Shown in pieces: positions 41,540 through 50,207 of a DNA stretch of 50,208 nt; the first letter of the stretch is position 1, and the number at the start of each line of letters is the position of its first letter. The position numbers were made by a program, and so were the translations under genes. This DNA comes from Burkholderiales bacterium PBB3 (GTDB lineage: Bacteria > Pseudomonadota > Gammaproteobacteria > Burkholderiales > Burkholderiaceae_C), in assembly GCA_002256115.1 (NCBI GenBank), contig NKIK01000033.1, positions 1 to 50,208 of the forward strand. Reading direction: 5' to 3'. The notes beneath the pieces are model-generated. The model was given only the letters and a program-made list of their open reading frames with translations, did no database searches and was not told the DNA's origin.

Positions 41540-41597
41540 TTCTTGGCCAGGCCGTATTTTTGAAACACGAAGGGGCACCACTGCTACAGTAGCCGCC

Positions 41598-42554
41598 ATG
41601 AAAACCATTTTGCCGCTGCAATTGCTGTGCGCGCCAGATGTGCACGACCCCAGCCCCCTGGTGATTTACCACGGCCGCAGTTGCCCGGATGGTTTTGCGG
41701 CAGCCTTGGCGGCGCGGCAGTTTTACGGTGATGCAGCCCAGTACCTGGGCTTGGACCATGGCGATATCCAAACGGTGGACGACTTGCCGCCGCTGCAAGG
41801 GCGGGCGGTTTACATCCTGGATTTTTCATTCAGCCCGGCGATATTGCAGGCCCTGGAGCAGCGCGCCGCCAAGTGGGTGCTGCTGGACCACCACCAAAGT
41901 GCGGCAGAGCAGCTTAGTGGCTTTGTCTGCCGCTGTGGCGTGCTGCACTTTGATATGCAGAAATCCGGTGCGCGCCTGGCCTGGGAGTTTTTCTGGCCCG
42001 AGCGGGACGTGCCTGATTTGGTACGTTTTGTGGAAGACCGCGACATCTGGGTCTGGCAGTACCCCGAGAGTGCCGCCTACCTGGCCGCGCTGGACATGGA
42101 GCCCTTTGACTTTGCGCGCTGGGCAGAGATTGCGGCTTTTGACGCGCAAGCCCAAAGCCAGTTCATGGCCCGCGGCCAGGCCATGGACGAAAAATTCACC
42201 AAGCTGGCGACAGACATGGCCGAGAGCGCCCAGCCAGTCGTCTTCAACGGCATTGCCGGACTGATGGTGAATGCGCCCGGCGTGTTTCACAGCCTGCTGG
42301 GCGAGATGCTGTCCAAGAAGAGCGGCAGCTTTGCGCTGATGTGGACGGCAGCCTCCACAGCCAAAGGCGGCATGGTGAAGGTGGGCTTGCGTTCACAGCG
42401 TGGCTTTGACTGCATCCCCTTGGCCCGCAGCATGGGTGGGGGTGGCCACGCGCAGGCCTGCGGCTTCAAGATGCCCGCGTCGCGCTTGCCGGAGCTGTTG
42501 GCAGGCAGCCTGAGCGCCATGGGGCATTCAAGTACCGCGAAGAACGCCGAGTAG
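41598..42554 (+). CDS. DHH-family phosphoesterase
   Basis: A 318-residue protein with an N-terminal DHH domain: YHGRSCPDGFAAAL (His25, Asp31), VYILDFS (Asp) and LLDHHQ with DHH at 97-99. A DHHA1-type C domain ends in GGGGHAQACGF. These metal-site residues are complete, so it should hydrolyse phosphodiester bonds of short oligonucleotides or similar molecules, as in NrnA/RecJ relatives; oligoribonuclease activity is a family-level guess. It is followed after 78 bases by the YhhQ-type transporter gene. Confidence 0.88.
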   Translation: MKTILPLQLLCAPDVHDPSPLVIYHGRSCPDGFAAALAARQFYGDAAQYLGLDHGDIQTVDDLPPLQGRAVYILDFSFSPAILQALEQRAAKWVLLDHHQSAAEQLSGFVCRCGVLHFDMQKSGARLAWEFFWPERDVPDLVRFVEDRDIWVWQYPESAAYLAALDMEPFDFARWAEIAAFDAQAQSQFMARGQAMDEKFTKLATDMAESAQPVVFNGIAGLMVNAPGVFHSLLGEMLSKKSGSFALMWTAASTAKGGMVKVGLRSQRGFDCIPLARSMGGGGHAQACGFKMPASRLPELLAGSLSAMGHSSTAKNAE

Positions 42555-42632
42555 GGCACATAATTTGCATCGCTTGGCCTTGCATCCCGCGCAGCGCTGA
42601 CCCCACATCTATCCCAGAAGGCACAGACCACC

Positions 42633-43394
42633 ATGGCGACCCGATCCAAAGCATCTCACCCATCCGCCGCATCGGTAGCAGGCCAAGCCCGCCCGCAGCG
42701 CACCTACCTGTATTACGACTTTGTGATGGCCGCCTTTGTGTGCGTGCTGCTGTGCTCCAACTTCATTGGCGCGGCCAAGCAGTCGGTGATCGAGTTGCCA
42801 CTCCTGGGCTCGGTGCCCTTCAGCGCAGGGGTTATGTTTTTCCCCATCAGCTACATCTTTGGCGACATCTTGACCGAGGTATACGGCTATGGGCGCGACC
42901 GGCGTGTGGTCTGGGCGGGCTTTGGTGCGCTGGCTTTTGCGTCCTTTATGGCCTGGGTGGTGGTGAGCCTGCCACCCGGCCCCAGCGACTACATGAAGAG
43001 CTACCAACCGGCGCTGGAGTCGGTGTTCGGCAATGCCTGGCGCATTGCGGCGGGCTCGATGGTCGCGTTCTGGTGCGGCAGCTTTGCCAACAGCTTTGTA
43101 CTGGCCAAAATGAAAATTGCGTCGCAGGGTAAATCGCTGTGGAAGCGGACCATTGGCTCCACGGTGGTGGGTGAGGCAGTGGATTCATCGCTGTTTTACT
43201 TCATCGCCTTCTATGGCATTTGGCAGACTGAAGACCTGATCAAAACCATCATCGCCCAATACCTGCTGAAGACCAGTTGGGAAGTGCTGATGACCCCGGT
43301 CACCTACAAAATAGTTGCCTTCTTGAAGCGCAAGGAAAACGAAGACTATTACGACCGGGGCACGGATTTCAATCCGTTCAAGGTGTCGACCTAG
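42633..43394 (+). CDS. yhhQ: Queuosine precursor transporter, YhhQ/VUT family
   Basis: A 253-residue protein with about six hydrophobic segments after a 25-residue charged start. The family signature FSAGVMFFPISYIFGDILTEVYGYGRDRRVVWAGF is present, with GSMVAFWCGSFANSFVLAKMK and GSTVVGEAVDSSLFYFIAF further on. YhhQ imports queuosine precursors (preQ0/preQ1) across the inner membrane. No preQ1 riboswitch-like pattern was seen in the 78 bases upstream. It is followed by the convergent RCC1-repeat gene. Confidence 0.93.
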   Translation: MATRSKASHPSAASVAGQARPQRTYLYYDFVMAAFVCVLLCSNFIGAAKQSVIELPLLGSVPFSAGVMFFPISYIFGDILTEVYGYGRDRRVVWAGFGALAFASFMAWVVVSLPPGPSDYMKSYQPALESVFGNAWRIAAGSMVAFWCGSFANSFVLAKMKIASQGKSLWKRTIGSTVVGEAVDSSLFYFIAFYGIWQTEDLIKTIIAQYLLKTSWEVLMTPVTYKIVAFLKRKENEDYYDRGTDFNPFKVST

Positions 43395-43446
43395 TTCATT
43401 GCGCCACGCTGAAGGCGCAGCGCTACGGGGTCTGACTTGGTACTAC

Positions 43447-44913
43447 TTAAGGGGCCGCGCGCACCAACCATTCGGACAACAATCCAAAATCAAACACGGT
43501 GCCGTTGCTCAGCGGCCCCAGGTAGTAAAAGTGCGGTGTGCCCACGGTGTTGACGCCTAGGTAGCTACCGGTTCCGGCATAGAAACGCAGGCGTACGCCC
43601 GCTACCGAGTCGTTAGAGGCTTGATTGGCGGGTGCAAAAAATTCTGGATAGCTGCGCTCGGCCCAGGAAAACACTTTGTCTGCATCGGTGTTGAGCGACG
43701 ATGCTGCAGCCATCGTTAGCCGGAATTCAGCACCCCCGGCATCGCGGCTTGGCAGGGGCGTGGCTGTGTTCTGTGTCGTGCCATTGCCCAGTTGGCCATA
43801 GTCGTTTTGTCCCCACCCGTAAATGCTGCCGCTGCCGGTCAAAGCCATAGAAAAGCTCTGCCCGGCGGCCACTTCGCTTACCGACGAAAGCCCAGCCAGT
43901 GGGGCCGCTGCCGTGCGGTTGGTGGTGCTGCCGTCGCCCAATTGGCCCTTGTCATTTTTGCCCCAGGTCCAAACCCGCCCATCCGAGCCCAGGGCTAAAT
44001 TGTGGTGGTCGCCTGCGGCGATAGCGGTTATGCCCGATAGGCCGACAACTTGCACCGGCGTTCTTTGGACGATAAAAGGCGTTGATGCACCCAATTGACC
44101 TTCCAGATTGAAGCCCCAGGCCCATACAGTGCCGTCTTTTTTCAAGGCAATACTGTGCGCGCAACCCGCAGCAATGGCCGTGACATTGCTGAGCCCCGCA
44201 ACTGCTACCGGTGTGGACCGGTTAGTGGAAGTTCCGTCGCCTAACTGCCCGGTACTGTTGTAGCCCCAAGCCAGTACGGTGCCATCGGTTTTAAGTGCCA
44301 AGCTATGCTCGCAGCCGCCTGCTAGGGCGTTGATAGTGGATGCGCCAGGCACCGCCGTTGGAGTGTCTCGGCTCACCGCGCTGCCATCGCCCAATTGGCC
44401 CTGCTGGTTGAACCCCCAGGACGACACGCTTCCATTGCTTTGCAAAGCCAATGAGTGATAAGAACCTGCGATGACCTGTGTGACTCCGGTGGCCCCCAGC
44501 ACACTGACGGGCGAGGCCCGGTTGGTGCGCGTGCCGTCTCCGAGTTGGCCGCCACCGCGCCCGGTGCTGTCTTGTGTGTTGAGCCCCCAGCTTGCCAGAG
44601 ATCCATCTTGCTTGCGCGCCAGGCCGTGGGAGCCTCCTGCGCTGACACTGACGACCGTGGCCAGGCCCGCGATGCGCGCGGGGCTGTAGCGGTGGTTGGT
44701 GGTGCCATCGCAGATTTGGCCGTAGACGTTGGCACCCCAGACCCACACCGTTCCGTCCGCATCCACCGCATAGGCGTTGTACGCCCCCGCCGCCAAGCGG
44801 CCTGCCCAGGCGCTACTGGTACCCAGCAGTAAGACCAGCACCAGGGCTAAGCTACGCTGAGCAGACCAGCCGCACTGCAGAACGCGGGAGAGGTGTGAAT
44901 GGAGATTGCGCAT
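43447..44913 (-). CDS. Secreted RCC1-repeat protein
   Basis: A 488-residue protein with a signal sequence cut near residue 37 (TSSAWA-GR) and about seven RCC1-type repeats of about 50 residues (such as AIAAGCAHSIALKKDGTVWAWGFNLEGQLG), which should fold as a beta-propeller. The last 85 residues (LNTDADKVFSWAERSYPEFFAPAN ... RFYAGTGSYLGVN ... FYYLGPLSNGTVFDFGLLSEW) are a separate C-terminal domain that I recall on other exported betaproteobacterial proteins. It starts 24 bases after the PAS kinase gene, same strand, so may be part of that operon. Its ligand and cell location beyond export are unknown. Confidence 0.87.
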   Translation of the reverse strand: MRNLHSHLSRVLQCGWSAQRSLALVLVLLLGTSSAWAGRLAAGAYNAYAVDADGTVWVWGANVYGQICDGTTNHRYSPARIAGLATVVSVSAGGSHGLARKQDGSLASWGLNTQDSTGRGGGQLGDGTRTNRASPVSVLGATGVTQVIAGSYHSLALQSNGSVSSWGFNQQGQLGDGSAVSRDTPTAVPGASTINALAGGCEHSLALKTDGTVLAWGYNSTGQLGDGTSTNRSTPVAVAGLSNVTAIAAGCAHSIALKKDGTVWAWGFNLEGQLGASTPFIVQRTPVQVVGLSGITAIAAGDHHNLALGSDGRVWTWGKNDKGQLGDGSTTNRTAAAPLAGLSSVSEVAAGQSFSMALTGSGSIYGWGQNDYGQLGNGTTQNTATPLPSRDAGGAEFRLTMAAASSLNTDADKVFSWAERSYPEFFAPANQASNDSVAGVRLRFYAGTGSYLGVNTVGTPHFYYLGPLSNGTVFDFGLLSEWLVRAAP

Positions 44914-44937
44914 GGTGGCTCCTGTCTTTTGGGGCGG

Positions 44938-47241
44938 TTATGGCATGTCGATACGCGGCAAGGTCACTACAAATACAGTACCTTCCCCCAACACACTGGA
45001 AACGGAAATGTTGCCAGAGTGCAGTTCCACAGAGCGCTTCACAATCGCCAGCCCCAGCCCTGTGCCTGGAATATTGCCGACGTTGGATGCGCGGTGGAAG
45101 CTTTCGAACAAGCGCGGCAGGTCTTTGGCGGGCACGCCAATGCCGCGATCCTTCACGGTGAACACAAAGGATTGCGCACTGCACAGCACCTGAAAATCCA
45201 CCACTGCGCCCTCGGGCGAATATTTGGCGGCGTTGGAGAGCAAGTTTTCAAAAATATGGCGCAGCAGCTTTTCATCAAACGGCGCTTGCAGGCCATCGCC
45301 TTCGATGGACAGATTGACCTGTGAACGCTTGCTGCCCAGACTGGCCTGCTCGGACAGCACTTGCTCCACCAGCTCTTGGCAAAACACATCAATGGCCAAA
45401 ACGCTGGGGCTGAACTGTGCTTGCTCGGCCTCGGCCTTGCCGATGGTCAAAATGTCTTCGAGCATTTTGGTCATGCGCCGTACGGCATGGTTGATCGACT
45501 GAAACAACTCATCGCGCTCGGCCACGGGCAAGCGGTCAATATAGTGTTTGAGTAAATCGGTGGACAGCAAAATAGTGGCCAGCGGCGTTCTGAACTCGTG
45601 CGAGGCCATAGCCACAAAGCGCGACTTCAACTGGTTGAGTTCTTTTTGCTGCTCCAGGGAGGCTCGGATTTCTTCTTCTGCCCGTTTGCGTTGGGTGATG
45701 TCGCGAATGAAGGAGCAGAACTCAAACTTGCTGGAATCCTCCAGCACCACGCGTGTGATCGCCAGCTCAATCGGAAACTCATGGCCTGAGCGGTGCAGGG
45801 CGGATATCTCAATGCGTTGGTCGATCACCGTGGACACGTCCGTGCGCATAAATCTGTCCATGCCGTGTTGGTGCGCCGCGCGATGCTGGGGGGGAATGAT
45901 GGTCTCATGCAGCGGGCGCCCCAAAGCCTCCTGGGTGCTCCAGCCAAACACCGTTTCGGCCTGCCGGTTCCAGCCCACGATGGTGCCCAGCGCATCCACC
46001 CGCACCACCGCGTCCAGCGCCGTGTCCACAATGCCCTGAAGCTTTTGTCGGCTCTCCGCCAGCATGCTCAGCGTTGTCCGCATCTCCTGGGTTCTTTGCG
46101 CGATGCGTGCTTCCAGGTCGGTGTTGAGTTCGTGCAGCTCTTGCTCGATACGTTTGCGCTCCGTAATGTCGCGCACGGTAGCTTGCAACACACGCTGCCC
46201 TTCGTAGTCAAATGCGGATAACAGCACTTCTGCAGGGAACACGCTACCGTCGATGCGGGAGTGCATCCACTCAAACCGGCACTCGCCAGTGCGAAAGGCT
46301 TGCCCAATTTTTTCGCCCGCTGCGCTAGCGGAGTCTCTGCCGTCGGGTTGCTGCAGGGGGGAGATATCGGACGGGTGCAGGGCGACGAAATCATTGCGCT
46401 GCGCTACGCCAAACATATCCAAGGTGCGTTGATTGCAGTCAAAGAAACCTTTGTCTGTGAGCAACATGACCGCGTCATTCGATCCCTCGTAAATCGCATT
46501 GAGCTTGTCCAGCGCGTTCGACTTTTCATCCAGCAACAACGCGGACTGGGTTTTAGCCGCACGCAGCTCGTGCAGTGTGGTCCGGAACCGGCCCACGGCT
46601 ACCGACAGCCGCCCAATCTGGTCCGCCCGCGCGATGCCCGACAGCACCACATCGGTCTCGCCATGGGTGAGCCGGTCCAGTGCCAATTGAATGTCATCAA
46701 AAGGCTTGGTCAACCGCTTGCCCACCAAGTACAGGGCCAGCGTAATGGTCAGAATCAAAATCAAGCCCGACGTCACGGCATGGATGGTTTGCAGCCGAAA
46801 CTTGCGGTCGATGGATTCGCCGGACAGGGCGACTTCGAGCTGCCCCACCAGATACGACTTGCCTTGGGCCGTGTAGTGAATGTCCCGCCGCACCGACACC
46901 GTGCGCACCCCCGGCGGTGCGGGCAGGCCAGCATCCACCAGCACGGCGCTGTCCGGCCCAATCACCCGCATTTTGACGACTTGGGTATCCACCCCCATCG
47001 CATCGCCCACACTGGCGATGGCAATGGAGTTCAGATCAAACAGGGGCCGCGCCAGGGCTTTGGACAGCACATTGGCCATGTTCTCCACGCGGTCGTTCAG
47101 CTCCAGATCGGCATCAATGCGCAAGGACTGAACCGACACCACGGTATTGACACCACTAGCCACCGTGACGGCTAAAACAATCACCGCCCACAGGCGAAAG
47201 AAGATATCGGTTTGCCAGCGGGAGCGAATGTAGTTGCCCAT
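44938..47241 (-). CDS. PAS-domain sensor histidine kinase
   Basis: A 767-residue membrane kinase. TM1 is at about 16-36, a periplasmic domain at 37-153, TM2 at 154-173 and a HAMP domain at 174-228. Two PAS domains follow (about 262-375 and 405-525; NRQAETVFGWSTQEALGRP and FIRDITQRKRAEEE are typical). HisKA has the phospho-accepting His548 in ASHEFRTPLATILLS, and the ATPase domain has NLLSNAAKYSPEG, DRGIGVPAKDL and GTGLGLAIV. It has no receiver; the upstream receiver-only gene may supply it. The periplasmic sensor region is a plausible docking site for the neighbouring binding protein, whose stop lies three bases before its start. Confidence 0.94.
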   Translation of the reverse strand: MGNYIRSRWQTDIFFRLWAVIVLAVTVASGVNTVVSVQSLRIDADLELNDRVENMANVLSKALARPLFDLNSIAIASVGDAMGVDTQVVKMRVIGPDSAVLVDAGLPAPPGVRTVSVRRDIHYTAQGKSYLVGQLEVALSGESIDRKFRLQTIHAVTSGLILILTITLALYLVGKRLTKPFDDIQLALDRLTHGETDVVLSGIARADQIGRLSVAVGRFRTTLHELRAAKTQSALLLDEKSNALDKLNAIYEGSNDAVMLLTDKGFFDCNQRTLDMFGVAQRNDFVALHPSDISPLQQPDGRDSASAAGEKIGQAFRTGECRFEWMHSRIDGSVFPAEVLLSAFDYEGQRVLQATVRDITERKRIEQELHELNTDLEARIAQRTQEMRTTLSMLAESRQKLQGIVDTALDAVVRVDALGTIVGWNRQAETVFGWSTQEALGRPLHETIIPPQHRAAHQHGMDRFMRTDVSTVIDQRIEISALHRSGHEFPIELAITRVVLEDSSKFEFCSFIRDITQRKRAEEEIRASLEQQKELNQLKSRFVAMASHEFRTPLATILLSTDLLKHYIDRLPVAERDELFQSINHAVRRMTKMLEDILTIGKAEAEQAQFSPSVLAIDVFCQELVEQVLSEQASLGSKRSQVNLSIEGDGLQAPFDEKLLRHIFENLLSNAAKYSPEGAVVDFQVLCSAQSFVFTVKDRGIGVPAKDLPRLFESFHRASNVGNIPGTGLGLAIVKRSVELHSGNISVSSVLGEGTVFVVTLPRIDMP

Positions 47242-47244
47242 GGC

Positions 47245-48078
47245 TTAGCGCGCCAGGCCTTGCAAGGCAGCCTGCTCTCGCTTCACGTAGGCGGCAGATT
47301 TGCGCTCAGTCTCAATGGCTTTCCAGAAGCGCAAGGCGCGCTCGGGGTTGGCGTCAAACACCTGGTGCGACAGCATTAAAAAGTAGGGCTTCTGCACCAG
47401 GGGAATCGGCAGTATTTCAAACTGCTTGGCCAGCGTGGGCTCTTTGCTGCTGAGGTAGGTGGCGTCGCTGCCGCCAATGGCTGCCGCACCTATGCGGCCC
47501 GCCACCAGCTTGCGCACCAGCTCGCGCAGGTTGATGCTGCCGTCGTCCACCGGTATGTTCATGGACCTTAACTGATCCCCCACGGAATAGCCCAGCTGAA
47601 TGCCCACCGCTCCCTCCAGCCCGCCGATAGATTTTCCGTCCCAGGTGACCTTGGAGCCCTTGTTGCGTAACAACATATAGCCATCGGTAAAAAGTCGCTT
47701 GGAATCATCCGGCTGACTGCCCCCCGGATAAACGCCTGTGTCCAGCCTATCTGTCTTGAAGCTCACCCCAAAGGCACCGTCCATGCGGTTGGCTTTCAGT
47801 TCAGAGAGGCAGCGCTTCCAGGGAATGCCTTCGTACTTGATTTGAATGCCCAGTTTGGCGGCGGCCGCGTTGATCAGGTCAAAGTTCAGGCCCGTGCCCT
47901 CCACGGTGCGCCAGGGCCGCACGTCTACCGATTCATAGCAAAAGGTCAGCGTTTCTGCCGCCCCGCTGGTGAGTGGCTGCAGGCAGAGGCAGGCCAGTGC
48001 TAAGCGGAGCACCGCAACAGCGCCCCTTGCAGCCTGGGTGAAATGGCTTCGTGGGGGCAACTTGGGGGGCTGGGTCAT
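47245..48078 (-). CDS. Periplasmic solute-binding protein (family 3-like)
   Basis: A 277-residue exported protein with a hydrophobic signal near residues 18-40. The mature part follows the small amino-acid-type binding fold: LTFCYESVDVRPW, GLNFDLINAAAAKLGIQIKYEGIPWKRCLSELKANRMDGAFGVSF, GIQLGYSVGDQL and ELVRKLVAGRIGAAAIGGSDATYL. No ABC permease is adjacent; it sits between a receiver-only gene and the PAS kinase (12- and 3-base gaps). That position suggests a ligand-sensing partner of the kinase rather than a transporter component. The Cys in LTFCYES is not a lipobox. Confidence 0.88.
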   Translation of the reverse strand: MTQPPKLPPRSHFTQAARGAVAVLRLALACLCLQPLTSGAAETLTFCYESVDVRPWRTVEGTGLNFDLINAAAAKLGIQIKYEGIPWKRCLSELKANRMDGAFGVSFKTDRLDTGVYPGGSQPDDSKRLFTDGYMLLRNKGSKVTWDGKSIGGLEGAVGIQLGYSVGDQLRSMNIPVDDGSINLRELVRKLVAGRIGAAAIGGSDATYLSSKEPTLAKQFEILPIPLVQKPYFLMLSHQVFDANPERALRFWKAIETERKSAAYVKREQAALQGLAR

Positions 48079-48090
48079 CTGGGAAACCCT

Positions 48091-48474
48091 TTAGGGCAGT
48101 GTGGTGAGACGCTGGCGAATCAAGCTGGTCAGCTCAGGCAGCGAAAAGGGTTTGGTCACATAGTCCAAGGCCCCCAGCTCCAGACCGTGGGTGATACTTT
48201 CTCGCTCGGCGCTGGCAGTCAAAAAGATCACCGGCGTGTTGGCAAAGGCTGCGTCCTTGCGCATGTTCTCCAGCACCTCAAAGCCGGTCATCTGGGGCAT
48301 CATCACATCGCACAGTACCAAGGCGGGTTGGTGCTGGCGAATCATTTCCAGACCCAACATGCCATTGGCCGCCGTCAATACCGAATATCCCTCCAGCGTC
48401 AGAAACCGGCGCAGGTTGTCCCGAATGGCGGTTTCGTCTTCAATGACCAGGATCAGCGGGGCAGCGGGGTTCAT
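48091..48474 (-). CDS. Receiver-only response regulator
   Basis: A 127-residue single receiver domain: LILVIEDETAIRDN with the acidic pair, the phospho-acceptor Asp at about 56 in CDVMMPQMTGFE, VIFLTAS with the Thr/Ser switch residue, and the conserved Lys in YVTKPFSLPEL. It has no output domain, so it must act by protein contact or as a phosphate relay or sink. The start is taken at MNPAAP; the frame stays open 14 codons upstream to a GTG, but those residues do not extend the domain. It starts the probable operon with the binding protein and the PAS kinase. Confidence 0.9.
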   Translation of the reverse strand: MNPAAPLILVIEDETAIRDNLRRFLTLEGYSVLTAANGMLGLEMIRQHQPALVLCDVMMPQMTGFEVLENMRKDAAFANTPVIFLTASAERESITHGLELGALDYVTKPFSLPELTSLIRQRLTTLP

Positions 48475-48650
48475 AGAGTTGTAAATGGTACCCGAGTGCA
48501 GCGGGTGCGCGGGCACGATGTCTCGCAGGTGTCATTTGTTGCGTAGGCCATGGTGATAACCCTGTGACTGCTTGGCATGGGGGCTACTAGCATGCGCGCA
48601 GCGAAGCGCAGAGTTCGCCCCCCTTCAAACACCAAACACAAGGATTCACC

Positions 48651-49982
48651 ATGAAAATTACAGGGTTCAACCGTCTTCATTTGACAACGCTGGCTGCGGC
48701 CAGTTTGCTGGTCGCTTGCGGTGGCGGCAGCAACGACCCCACACCCACCTCCCTGCGTGGCAAGCTCATTGACACCCCGAAGGTCTTGGCAACGCTCACC
48801 GTGGCGCAAATCGATGCTGCCACCGCCAGCAGCGGCTTGCAGCCTCTGTCTGGCACGGCCAAATGTGATGTCAAAGTGGTCGACCTGAACTACAACACCG
48901 TGGGCGTAGACGGCGAGTTGACGAACGCTTCGGGCGTGATGTTGGTGCCCGCTGGCACCTGCAGCACTGCTGCTGCGCTGGTGGCCTACGCCAAGGGCAC
49001 GGATGTACAAAAGCCGCGCACGCTGGCCAATCCGGCCGATTCTGAAACCTTTTTGTTAGCCGCCATGTACGCCGCGCAAGGCTACGCTGTGGTGGCCACA
49101 GACTACCTTGGCTTTGCCAAATCGGCCTACCCCTACCACCCGTATCTGCACGCAGATTCAGAAGCCAGTGTTGTGATTGATGGCATTCGCGCGGCGCGCA
49201 ATGCGGCTAGCGGGGTGGGGGCCTCCTTGTCGGGCAAGGTCATGGTGACGGGCTACTCGCAGGGCGGGCATTCGTCCATGGCGGCGCACCGCGCCATAGA
49301 GCGTGACAACGCTACCGAGATCAACCTCGTGGCCGGTGCCCACTTGGCGGGGCCCTACAACTTGTCCGGCTCCACCAAGGTACCCGCTGCGATCGCTGGC
49401 GTGCAGTTTTTTGTGCCTTATATGGTCACGTCCTACCAAAAGGTCTACAAAAATATCTACACCAGCGCCGGGACTGTTTTCAAGGCGCCTTACGACGGCT
49501 ACATCGAAAGCCTGCTGCCCAGCCCTACGCTGACTTACACCACGCTGGTGACATCGGGCAAGCTGCCGGGCGGCCTGGGCGAAACGCCCAACCAGGCCCG
49601 TGACGCCATGTTCCAGACTGCGTTCACCACCGACGTGCAGACCAATAGCAACAATCCGTTCTATCTGGCGGCCAAGAAAAATGACCTCTTGGGCTGGAGC
49701 CCCAAGTCCAAACTGCTGCTGTGCGGCGGCGCGGGCGACCCGACCGTGCCACCGGCCATACACCAGGCGGTGATGAAGGCCGACTTTGACAGCCGCAACC
49801 TGAGCAATGTGAGTACCGTGGATGTGGACGCTTCGGTGCGTGCCGTGTTTGGCCCCGGTGGCAAGGCCCCCACCGACCCGACCTCTGCCGCCTTTGCCAC
49901 CTACTACGGCAGTTACCACGGCACTTATGAGCCACCGTTTTGCCATGTGGCCGCCCGGGCGACGTTTGACCAGGTGAAGTGA
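48651..49982 (+). CDS. Secretory lipase / alpha-beta hydrolase lipoprotein
   Basis: A 443-residue exported enzyme with a lipobox (LLVAC, Cys23) followed by GGGS. The nucleophile Ser is at about residue 203 in GYSQGGH of the alpha/beta-hydrolase fold, and an Asp in CGGAGDPTVPP and the His in GSYHGTYEPPFCH near the C terminus may complete the triad. The fold resembles fungal-type and Gram-negative secretory lipases; the substrate is unknown. Cys residues may form disulfides. The gene stands alone and ends in a strong terminator. A short stretch upstream (48545-48650) holds its promoter region. Confidence 0.88.
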   Translation: MKITGFNRLHLTTLAAASLLVACGGGSNDPTPTSLRGKLIDTPKVLATLTVAQIDAATASSGLQPLSGTAKCDVKVVDLNYNTVGVDGELTNASGVMLVPAGTCSTAAALVAYAKGTDVQKPRTLANPADSETFLLAAMYAAQGYAVVATDYLGFAKSAYPYHPYLHADSEASVVIDGIRAARNAASGVGASLSGKVMVTGYSQGGHSSMAAHRAIERDNATEINLVAGAHLAGPYNLSGSTKVPAAIAGVQFFVPYMVTSYQKVYKNIYTSAGTVFKAPYDGYIESLLPSPTLTYTTLVTSGKLPGGLGETPNQARDAMFQTAFTTDVQTNSNNPFYLAAKKNDLLGWSPKSKLLLCGGAGDPTVPPAIHQAVMKADFDSRNLSNVSTVDVDASVRAVFGPGGKAPTDPTSAAFATYYGSYHGTYEPPFCHVAARATFDQVK

Positions 49983-50007
49983 GTTTGATCGGCAACCTAG
50001 AGGAAGG

Positions 50008-50031
50008 AGCGCCCTGCGGGGCGCTTTTTTT
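50008..50031 (+). terminator. Rho-independent terminator of the lipase gene
   Basis: AGCGCCC (50008-50014) and GGGCGCT (50019-50025) form a seven-base stem with a four-base loop, followed by a run of T. It lies about 25 bases past the lipase stop. Confidence 0.92.
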
Positions 50032-50054
50032 CTTGGAGGTAAAGCCTACTCCTT

Positions 50055-50207
50055 TCAGGGTGACAGCGTTGCGAACCAAATGGCTCTCTTCCGTTTCGGG
50101 TGGCACACCACTGCCCACTCCCACATCAGGGTATTGCCCTTGCCTTTTGAAGCGGATTGGTAGGCAAATGCGCAAGCTTGCCCGCAATCAAGAACGCCAT
50201 CGCTATG
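50055..50207 (-). other. Unassigned open stretch at the right edge
   Basis: The last 170 bases contain a minus-strand frame open from the window edge to a TGA at 50055 (50 residues, including WEWAVVCHPKRKRAIW). A plus-strand frame is open across the same bases. I recognise neither, so this may be the end of an outside gene or non-coding DNA. Confidence 0.2.

Noticed and set aside
42555..42632. preQ1 riboswitch ahead of yhhQ
   Set aside because: The 78-base gap has no visible preQ1-type hairpin and A-rich tail.
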